Part shown: positions 25,701 to 32,335 of the stretch, piece after piece
How positions within the stretch are numbered: the stretch's first letter is position 1
How the letters are laid out: each line of letters opens with the position of its first letter
From: JBBARC01 sp040400005
GTDB lineage: Bacteria; Pseudomonadota; Alphaproteobacteria; Acetobacterales; Acetobacteraceae
DNA: 64,000 nucleotides
Reading direction: 5' to 3'
Assembly: GCA_040400005.1 (NCBI GenBank)
Contig: JBBARC010000006.1
Coordinates: 21,326-85,325 of the forward strand
Translations under genes and position numbers: made by a program
Notes under the pieces: generated by a model
What the model saw: the letters and a program-made list of their open reading frames with translations, nothing else
The model's database searches: none
Told to the model about the DNA's origin: nothing

Positions 25701-25878
25701 CCCGGCGCTTACGCGTGGGCAAAAGCAATTAGCGCGGGTGGGTCCCGCGCTTGAGAGAGGGCGGTGTATGGGCAAGTGCGGCGGTTACGTCAAGCTGGTG
25801 GCGGCGATTTTTGGGTGGTGTGTGAGGGGAATAAAGCTGGACGGGGCGCGTCATTAGCGGTGGTGTGGCGGGCGTTAT

Positions 25879-27414
25879 GTGGCTTTGGGGGAAAGCGTTG
25901 TGCGGTTAGGGATTTTGGCGGCTGGGTTGGCATTGGTGGCGGGTCCCGTTTTGGCTGGCACTTGGGCGAATGGCGGCAATACCGCGCAGGACCGCCGGGC
26001 AAGCTTAGAGACCACCATAAGTGTGGCGAATGTGGCGACACTTACGCCGGCCTGGGTGGCGACCATGGCGGGGGATGTGTCGGCCACCCCGACTATTGTG
26101 GGTGATGCGGTGTTTGTCACCGATTGGGGCGGCTATGTTTACCGCTTAAGTGCCGCCACGGGGGCTGTGGTGTGGAAGGTGAAGCTTGCCGATATCACTG
26201 GGCGGGCGGCATCGTTTTCGCGCAATTCCCCGGCGGTGGGGCCCAAAACGGTGATTTTGGGCGATCAGGCGGCGGGCGCGCTGGTGGCGTTGGATCGCGG
26301 CACCGGCAAATTGGTGTGGCAAACACTGGTGGATGCGCACCCGGAGGCGATTATTACCGCGTCCCCGGTGATTGCCGGCGGTAAGATTTTTGTGGGCGTT
26401 GCCAGCAACGAAGAATTGGCCACCGCCAACCCGGCTTACGTGCCGAGCTTTCGCGGCAGTGTGGCGGCGGTGGATTTGGCCAGCGGCACAGTTTTGTGGC
26501 GGTTTATGACTGCCCCGGTGGGCTATACCGGGGCGGCGGTTTGGGGCACCACGCCTGCGGTGGATACCGCGCATGGGCTGGTTTATGTTGGCACCGGCAA
26601 TAATTACACGGTGCCGGCTGCTGTTGCACGCTGCCTGAACGCGGCACCGGCCACGCCGGATTTGTGTTTGGCGGGGAATGACTGGGTGGATGCGGTGCTG
26701 GCATTGGACACCGCCACCGGCGCGCTGGTGTGGGGGCACCGGGTGCAAGGGCCGGATGCTTGGAACGTGAATTGTGTGTTCGGGCGGCCGGCCTGTGTGG
26801 CGCCGGTGGGGCCGGATTATGATTTTGGCAGCGGTGCTAATCTGTATGCGGTGGGGCCCGATGCCACCCACACCGCCGGCCGGCGGTTTGTTGGCATTGG
26901 CCAAAAAAGCGGGGTTTACCGGGCGTTTAACCCCGATGATGGCACGTTGTTATGGGCAACCCAGGTGGGGCCTGGCAGTAAATTTGGCGGCATCCAATGG
27001 GGCACCGCCACCGACAGCCTGCGTATTTACGTGCCGATTTGTAACGACGATCGCAAACCCTATGCCCTGCCCAATGGCACGGTGGTGAGCGCGGGATCCT
27101 GGGCGGGGTTGGACGCTCGGCGCGGGCATATTCTGTGGCAGGTGCCGGCAACCGGGGTGGATGCCAATGGGCTGCCGGCGCGCGCCTTTGCGCCGGTGAG
27201 TGTGACCAACGGGGTGATGTTTGGCGGGTCGAGTAGCGGCGACATGGTGGCGCTGGATGCCGCAACCGGTGCCACTTTGTGGCGGTTTGCCGCTGGTGCC
27301 ACCGTTGCCGGCGGGCCAGCCATTGCCGGCGGCACGGTGGTGTGGGGCAGCGGTTACAGCCATTTTGGCATCGGCACGCCGGGCACCAAATTATACGGTT
27401 TTCGCCTGAAGTAA
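25879..27414 (+). CDS. Secreted PQQ-type beta-propeller protein
   Basis: This protein of about 511 residues starts with a signal peptide (LGILAAGLALVAGPVLAGTWA). It continues as PQQ-binding-like propeller blades: repeated AxTGxxxW units such as SAATGAVVWKV, DRGTGKLVWQT, DLASGTVLWRF, DTATGALVWGH and DAATGATLWRF. It resembles polyvinyl-alcohol-dehydrogenase-type quinoproteins but lacks the haem c domain (no CxxCH). Many Acetobacteraceae use periplasmic quinoproteins to oxidise alcohols. The substrate is unknown and enzymatic activity is not certain. GTG at 25879 or 25900 may start it. Confidence 0.82.
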   Translation: MALGESVVRLGILAAGLALVAGPVLAGTWANGGNTAQDRRASLETTISVANVATLTPAWVATMAGDVSATPTIVGDAVFVTDWGGYVYRLSAATGAVVWKVKLADITGRAASFSRNSPAVGPKTVILGDQAAGALVALDRGTGKLVWQTLVDAHPEAIITASPVIAGGKIFVGVASNEELATANPAYVPSFRGSVAAVDLASGTVLWRFMTAPVGYTGAAVWGTTPAVDTAHGLVYVGTGNNYTVPAAVARCLNAAPATPDLCLAGNDWVDAVLALDTATGALVWGHRVQGPDAWNVNCVFGRPACVAPVGPDYDFGSGANLYAVGPDATHTAGRRFVGIGQKSGVYRAFNPDDGTLLWATQVGPGSKFGGIQWGTATDSLRIYVPICNDDRKPYALPNGTVVSAGSWAGLDARRGHILWQVPATGVDANGLPARAFAPVSVTNGVMFGGSSSGDMVALDAATGATLWRFAAGATVAGGPAIAGGTVVWGSGYSHFGIGTPGTKLYGFRLK

Positions 27415-27519
27415 GGTTTTACGCCGGCGTGAGGTTGCGTTAGGCGCTGTCTGTGGCAAACCATACCCCAAGCGCTGCAGGATCGTGGCGCAGGGACGGA
27501 CAAAGGGGCGGCAAGGGCA

Positions 27520-28236
27520 GTGTTTCAACCCGAAAAAGGGCGCGAAAACCCGGTTATTCGCCGGGCGATTGACCTTTACCATCAATCTGGCATTGCCGTT
27601 GTGTTCCATCAGGACACCGTGGAAGTGCGCTTTGCGTCCAACAACAAGCGGTTTTATCCCACCTGGTCGCAGTTTCTCGATGACGCCGCGGCGATTTTTG
27701 GCGACCGGCTGCCCGGTGGGTCCGGCGCCGGCACCACGCTGGATGCCGATGCGTCCGCGAAGGATGGGGCAAAAGATGGGGCCGGCAAAGATGATGCGCC
27801 CAAGGTGAGCAACACCGACCCCAACCCCGAACGCGCCGCCAAGGATGAAGCCGCCGCCGCCGCGATTGCCGCCGCCGAAGCGGCCGCGGTGACTGACACG
27901 CCGGCCGCCCCGGCAACGCCTGAAGAGCAACTGCGCGCGCTAAAACGCGAAGTGAAACTGCTTAAACGCGCCATAAAAGTGGTGGGTATGCAGCGCGAGG
28001 AGTGGGAGCGCGAGGCGGTTACTTCGCGTGAGGCGCTGGAAACCGCGCGCGAAGATATGCGCACCATGGCGCAAAACCGCACCGCATCGAACGGCACCGA
28101 TCGGTACCGGCAGTTGCGCCAAACCATTGTGCGCAGGCTGCACCCGGATGTGCCCGGCACGCCGGACGAAAAACGGGTGCGCGAGACGCTGTTCAAGCAA
28201 ATCTGGAAAGAAGTGGAGCATTTGGACCGCCAATAA
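27520..28236 (+). CDS. Hypothetical coiled-coil protein with J-domain-like C-terminus
   Basis: The 238-residue protein has an N-terminal domain (RAIDLYHQSGIAVVFHQDTV, then FASNNKRFYPTWSQFLDDAA), an Ala/Asp-rich linker (about 70-135), a coiled coil (about 140-190, LRALKREVKLLKRAIKVVG), and a final segment LRQTIVRRLHPDVPGTPDEK with an HPD tripeptide as in J domains. If real, it would stimulate an Hsp70 ATPase; the domain is short and at the wrong end for DnaJ, so this is a suggestion. Start is GTG 27520. Confidence 0.6.
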   Translation: MFQPEKGRENPVIRRAIDLYHQSGIAVVFHQDTVEVRFASNNKRFYPTWSQFLDDAAAIFGDRLPGGSGAGTTLDADASAKDGAKDGAGKDDAPKVSNTDPNPERAAKDEAAAAAIAAAEAAAVTDTPAAPATPEEQLRALKREVKLLKRAIKVVGMQREEWEREAVTSREALETAREDMRTMAQNRTASNGTDRYRQLRQTIVRRLHPDVPGTPDEKRVRETLFKQIWKEVEHLDRQ

Positions 28237-28369
28237 GGGGCGCCCAATAAACCCCGCGGGTTCGGGCTTTACCAAATTGGAATGATTATGGTGTGATACA
28301 CACGCAGGGGTTGCCCTGCGCGCACACGCGCAACCGCCGTGGCGCAAATCCTTTTTTGGGGGGCGGACC

Positions 28370-28792
28370 ATGACCCATATCGGCGGGTGTTTTTGCGGGG
28401 CTGTCGCGATTGAAGTCACCGGCACGCCAGAAGGCATGGGATATTGCCATTGCCGCAGCTGCCGTAGCTGGTCCGGCGGGCCAGTGAATGCGTTTAGCCT
28501 ATGGAAACCCGAAGCCGTGCGGGTCACCGCTGGTGCCGAACACATCGCGCGGTTTCAAAAAACACCGCTGAGCGAACGCCAATACTGCGCCAAATGTGGC
28601 GGCCATTTGCTCACCGATCACCCCACGCTGGGCCTGGTGGACGTGTTCGCCGCCACCATCCCAACCCTGGATTTCGTGCCCGGTGTGCACGTGAACTACG
28701 CCGAAACCGTGCTGCCCATGCGCGACGGCCTGCCCAAACTCCGCGACTTCCCGGCAGAGTTGGGCGGCTCCGGCGAGGCCATCGCGGAGTAG
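28370..28792 (+). CDS. GFA family (CENP-V/GFA domain) zinc protein
   Basis: The 140-residue protein has the zinc ligands of the glutathione-dependent formaldehyde-activating family: GGCFCG at the N-terminus, YCHCRSCRSW near 27, and YCAKCGGHL near 69. Members bind glutathione or S-hydroxymethylglutathione, but most are uncharacterised, so formaldehyde detoxification should not be assumed. A two-armed family-A repeat follows. Confidence 0.88.
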   Translation: MTHIGGCFCGAVAIEVTGTPEGMGYCHCRSCRSWSGGPVNAFSLWKPEAVRVTAGAEHIARFQKTPLSERQYCAKCGGHLLTDHPTLGLVDVFAATIPTLDFVPGVHVNYAETVLPMRDGLPKLRDFPAELGGSGEAIAE

Positions 28793-28811
28793 GGTTGGGG
28801 GCGGGGGTTAA

Positions 28812-29024
28812 GAAAGGAAGGCGAGGGGCTTTGCCCCTTCGATCCCCATTAAAGGCTCGCCTTTAAAATCCTATTAGTTGGGTTTGGGGGGAAGGGGGCC
28901 GACCAGGACCGTTGCCCACATTGTGCTGGCCCCCTTCTCCCCAAACCCAGGTAGTGGGTTCTAAGGGCTTGCCCTTAGCGGGATCGAAGGGCGGAGCCCT
29001 CGCCTTTCTTCCTTACCCCACCCC
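28812..29024. repeat. Intergenic element family A, copy 1
   Basis: This is a symmetric element of about 210 bases with nested inverted repeats. The outer arms are AAGGCGAGGGGCTTTGCCCC and GGGCGGAGCCCTCGCCTTTC, the middle arms are around ATTAAAGGCTCGCCTTT and TAAGGGCTTGCCCTTA, and the centre is GGGTTTGGGGGGAAGGGGGC facing GCCCCCTTCTCCCCAAACCC. It sits between convergent genes. A second copy in opposite orientation is at 32095. Confidence 0.85.
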
Positions 29025-29028
29025 CAAC

Positions 29029-29406
29029 CTAGGCCTCGGTGGCGCCGCCGGCGGCGATCCAGTCTTTGAGGGCGCCGAGGGTGTGGATGTTGGTGTAGCC
29101 CATGTCTTGCAGGGTTTTGGCGGCGAGGATGGCGCGGCCACCGGAGGCGCAGTAGAGGATGAGTGTTTTGGCGGCGGCGAGGGCTGGGTTGTGGGAGGGG
29201 GATGTGGGGTCGGCACGGAATTCCAGCATGCCGCGGGAGATGTTGATGGCGCCGGGGATTTTGCCGGTGGCGGCGAGTTCGGAGGGGTCGCGCACGTCGA
29301 GCACCAGGGTGGTTGGGTTGGCCATCAGGGTTTGCGCTTCGGCCGGGGTTAGGCTTGGGATGGCGGCGGTTGCGGTTTGCATGAGGTGTTTGAGGGTTAG
29401 GGGCAT
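29029..29406 (-). CDS. Rhodanese-like domain protein
   Basis: This 125-residue single rhodanese domain has LVLDVRDPSEL near residue 34, then GAINISRGMLEF, and the active-site loop LILYCASGGRAILAAKTL with catalytic Cys near 85. The loop CASGGRA suits sulfurtransfer to small acceptors. The start at 29406 has a Shine-Dalgarno GAGGAA. It begins 11 bases after the Phd gene, so the two share a transcript, an unusual pairing. Confidence 0.88.
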   Translation of the reverse strand: MPLTLKHLMQTATAAIPSLTPAEAQTLMANPTTLVLDVRDPSELAATGKIPGAINISRGMLEFRADPTSPSHNPALAAAKTLILYCASGGRAILAAKTLQDMGYTNIHTLGALKDWIAAGGATEA

Positions 29407-29417
29407 GGTGGGGTTCC

Positions 29418-29684
29418 TCAGGGTTCGAAGGTGTCGAGCACATCCGGTGGTAGCGTATCGAAATCGGCGGACATTTGGACTTTGCCGCGTAGCGTACCGG
29501 GTTGGCGGGGGGCGGCCGGCGGCGGGGATGGTGGGTGGATTTCGGCGATGACCTGATTGTGGGAGGTGATGAGGAAGGATTGGCCTTGGCGGGCCTGGCG
29601 CAGGAAATCGGTGAGGTTGGCGCGCAATTCGCGGACACCGACGGGTTGGGGTGCGGGGTTGCCGGTGTGGTTGAGGGTGGGCAT
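29418..29684 (-). CDS. Phd/YefM family antitoxin, no visible toxin
   Basis: The 88-residue protein has the Phd DNA-binding fold: VGVRELRANLTDFLRQARQG near residues 15-34, then SFLITSHNQVIAEIHPP. The C-terminal tail (LRGKVQMSADFDTLPPDVL) is of the type that wraps a Doc/VapC-like toxin. No toxin gene lies beside it; the downstream gene is a rhodanese. A perfect palindrome with the Phd/YefM core TGTACA is upstream (29707-29722), so autoregulation is likely. Start 29684 fits the family. Confidence 0.85.
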   Translation of the reverse strand: MPTLNHTGNPAPQPVGVRELRANLTDFLRQARQGQSFLITSHNQVIAEIHPPSPPPAAPRQPGTLRGKVQMSADFDTLPPDVLDTFEP

Positions 29685-29706
29685 GGGGTGCCTTGGGTAG
29701 AGTGTG

Positions 29707-29744
29707 ATTTGTGTACACAAATTATCAGTTGGCGTCAATGTTCA
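29707..29744 (-). promoter_or_regulatory. Perfect 16-bp palindrome and promoter of the phd operon
   Basis: ATTTGTGTACACAAAT (29707-29722) is fully dyad-symmetric and contains TGTACA, the known core recognised by YefM-type antitoxins. On the minus strand TTGACG lies about 17 bases before TACACA, so the operator covers a putative -10. It also lies within 110 bases of the divergent DUF262 start. Confidence 0.7.
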
Positions 29745-29813
29745 CATAAAAAAACCCTTCTGCTCGGAGCGTTTTACGTTTCTTATAGGACGGGTCACGA
29801 TTGATGTTGGGAA

Positions 29814-31949
29814 ATGAACATGAAGGCGAATGAAGCACGATTTTTGGATGTTCTTAGTAAGTCTCGCCAGTTTGTCATACCTATCTATCAACGCACTTAC
29901 TCTTGGACGCGCGATGAGTGCCAACAAATGTGGGATGATATTGTGCGCGTTGGTAACGATGATGCGGTATTGTCTCATTTCGTAGGCGCCATCGTTTACA
30001 TCGAACAAGGCCTTTCTAACCTCACTAGCCAAGAGCCAATGCTAGTTATTGACGGGCAACAAAGGTTAACCACAATTACCTTGATATTGGCGGCTCTTGA
30101 AAGGGCGCTTGAAAAATTGGGTGATGGGTTAGAGGAGCCTGTTGACGGTTTTGCGCCAAAGAAAATACACAGCTACTATTTAGAAAATTCATTAGAAACT
30201 GGTGACCGCCGCTACAAGCTGATACTTTCACAGACGGACAAAATGTCGTTAATTGCGATAGTCAATGGTGATGCTCTGCCGAAAGAATGTTCTATTCGCG
30301 TCGTACAAAATTTCACCTTCTTCGAGTCTCTTTTTGCAGACCCAAAAATCGATCTGCGGGCTGTTTGCCGCGGGCTAGCGAAGTTGGTGGTTGTGGATAT
30401 CGCACTCAATCCGGCGCAAGATAACCCACAGCTTATTTTTGAAAGCATGAACTCTACTGGCAAGGAGTTGAGCCAAGCCGATCTTATCCGCAATTTTATT
30501 CTTATGGGCCTGGATACAACTATTCAAACACGGCTATATGAACAACATTGGCATCCAATGGAAATCGCGTTCGGTCAAGAGCATTACGCTATTTACTTTG
30601 ACGGATTTATGCGAAATTACCTGACGGTTAAGACTCGTGAAATTCCAAGAAACGATGACATTTACAAAGCATTTAAGAAATATGCTCGGAGGCCAGATGT
30701 TGCCGCTGCGGGTGTGGAGAGTTTGGTCAAAGATGTTCGCGAATTTGCCGACCATTTTTGCGCCTTGGCTTTAGGCGCAGAACCCGATCAAACTTTAAAA
30801 ATTGCATTCCAGGACCTGCGGGAACTTAAGGTTGATGTGGCATATCCATTCTTGATGGAACTTTATCACGATTACTGCAGTGGCTTGCTTGCACGTCAGG
30901 ATCTTTTAGCAGTGGTCCGTTTGGTTGAATCGTATGTGTTCCGTCGAGCAGTCTGTTCCATTCCTTCAAATGCCCTCAATAAAATATTTGCGAATTTCTG
31001 GAAGAACATAAAAAAAGATCGCTATCTTGAAAGCGTTCAGGCGCACTTCCTGACGATGCCAACACAACAGAGATTTCCTAGTGACAGCGATTTTCGCCGT
31101 GAAATTCAAAAGCGCGATCTATATAATTTTGGTAGCCGGAGTTATTGGATGCTACGGATGGAGAACTTTAAGCGCAAGGAGCGGGTGAACGTTGGTGAAT
31201 ACACAATAGAGCATATCCTTCCAAATAGTGCTGATGATATTAACAAGTTGCCAACATCGTGGAGAGTAGCGTTAGGCGAAGATTGGGAACGCATCTGGAC
31301 GGATTGCCGCAATACTTTGGGCAATCTTACGCTAACCGGATATAATTCTGAATACTCAAATAAGCCATTCATAGAAAAACGCGATATGGTAGGTGGATTT
31401 AGCGAAAGTCCGCTCCATCTTAACGTTGGTTTGGGTCAGGCTGATGCTTGGAACGAGGAATCCATCAAGGTACGTGCCGAGAAATTGTCCGAACGGGCGA
31501 TCTCAGTTTGGGCTGAGGCGAAACTCCCAACCGAGATTTTGGATACATACCGTTCCGAAGTTAATTTGACCAGTTATTCGATCAATGATCATCGATATAT
31601 CCTGAGTGGTGCAATGCGGGATCTCTTTGAGAGTTTTCGGAGGGAGGTGCTTGCCATCGACCCCTGTATAACTGAAGAATTTCTTAAACTTTACGTTGCT
31701 TATAGAGCAGAAACAAATTTCGTCGATATCATACCGCAGGCCAAACGCCTACGTCTATCGTTAAACATGAAATTCGCTGATATTCATGACCCTCGCGGTC
31801 TTTGCCGCGATATCTCCAAGGTTGCACGATGGGGAAATGGTGACGTTGAAATTGGCTTCTCTACTGCCGAGGAAATACCCTACATCATCAGTCTGGTCAG
31901 ACAATCATTTGAGAGACAAATGGGGATTGACGCAGACATTGTAGCGTAA
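29814..31949 (+). CDS. DUF262-DUF1524-DUF5655 protein (GmrSD-type defence nuclease)
   Basis: The 711-residue protein has an N-terminal DUF262 domain (FVIPIYQRTYSW near 20, VIDGQQRLTTITLI near 75, with the NTP-binding DGQQR). A DUF1524 His-Asn-His nuclease region follows (YTIEHILPNS near 463, NTLGNLTLTGYNSEYSNKPF near 502). The C-terminal DUF5655-like domain has RLRLSLNMKFADIHDPRGLC and WGNGDVEIGFS. This is the single-chain GmrSD architecture, known as NTP-dependent restriction of phage DNA with modified cytosines. The gene is clearly AT-richer than all its neighbours, so it was probably acquired recently. Start 29814 or 29820. Confidence 0.9.
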   Translation: MNMKANEARFLDVLSKSRQFVIPIYQRTYSWTRDECQQMWDDIVRVGNDDAVLSHFVGAIVYIEQGLSNLTSQEPMLVIDGQQRLTTITLILAALERALEKLGDGLEEPVDGFAPKKIHSYYLENSLETGDRRYKLILSQTDKMSLIAIVNGDALPKECSIRVVQNFTFFESLFADPKIDLRAVCRGLAKLVVVDIALNPAQDNPQLIFESMNSTGKELSQADLIRNFILMGLDTTIQTRLYEQHWHPMEIAFGQEHYAIYFDGFMRNYLTVKTREIPRNDDIYKAFKKYARRPDVAAAGVESLVKDVREFADHFCALALGAEPDQTLKIAFQDLRELKVDVAYPFLMELYHDYCSGLLARQDLLAVVRLVESYVFRRAVCSIPSNALNKIFANFWKNIKKDRYLESVQAHFLTMPTQQRFPSDSDFRREIQKRDLYNFGSRSYWMLRMENFKRKERVNVGEYTIEHILPNSADDINKLPTSWRVALGEDWERIWTDCRNTLGNLTLTGYNSEYSNKPFIEKRDMVGGFSESPLHLNVGLGQADAWNEESIKVRAEKLSERAISVWAEAKLPTEILDTYRSEVNLTSYSINDHRYILSGAMRDLFESFRREVLAIDPCITEEFLKLYVAYRAETNFVDIIPQAKRLRLSLNMKFADIHDPRGLCRDISKVARWGNGDVEIGFSTAEEIPYIISLVRQSFERQMGIDADIVA

Positions 31950-31979
31950 GTGGCCGTTGGTTGCGTTGTGGGTTGCGGC

Positions 31980-32001
31980 GGCGGGCGAAGCCCGCCCTAC
32001 G
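31980..32001 (-). repeat. Solo REP (GTAG plus GC-rich hairpin)
   Basis: On the minus strand GTAG precedes GGCGGGC-TTC-GCCCGCC. It has the same layout as the copy at 37718 and is 30 bases from the DUF262 stop. Confidence 0.7.
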
Positions 32002-32094
32002 GCAGAGCGGGGCTGGAGCGTCGGGGGCGGCGCATCGGCGATTTTGGTTGGTGCGTTTGGCTAACTACGGCTTTGGTGTTTGGGGTGGTGTTGG

Positions 32095-32315
32095 GGAAGG
32101 CGAGGCAGGCGGGGGCGTTGCCCTGCGATCTCGCTAAGGGCTGGCCGTTAGGATCTTCAACTTGGGTTTGGCGGGAAGGGGGCCAGCACAAGGCTGGCCA
32201 CGGTCCGTGCCGCCCCCCTTCCCGCCAAACCCAACCTACAAGGATTTTAAAGGCGAGCCTTTAATGGGGATCGAAGGGGCAAAGCCCCTCGCCTTTCTTG
32301 TCTTTTACACCATCC
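32095..32315. repeat. Intergenic element family A, copy 2 (inverted relative to copy 1)
   Basis: It shares AAGGATTTTAAAGGCGAGCC, TTAATGGGGATCGAAGG and GGGGCAAAGCCCCTCGCCTT with copy 1 read on the other strand, and has GGGTTTGGCGGGAAGGGGGC facing CCCCCTTCCCGCCAAACCC at its centre. It lies between convergent genes. Confidence 0.85.
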
Positions 32316-32335
32316 CCCAAACACCAAAGCCGGGG

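Larger units (their letters stand above)
31950..32335. other. Intergenic region with solo REP and family-A element
   Basis: Base composition returns to high GC directly after the DUF262 stop. A solo REP lies at 31980-32001 and a family-A copy at about 32095-32315. I see no coding region here. Confidence 0.7.

Noticed and set aside
29418..31949. Phd and DUF262 as a toxin-antitoxin pair
   Set aside because: They are divergent, differ strongly in base composition, and DUF262/GmrSD is not a known Phd partner.
31950..32335. Short plus-strand ORF of 104 residues after the DUF262 gene
   Set aside because: It consists of REP and family-A repeat sequence with no recognisable protein features.
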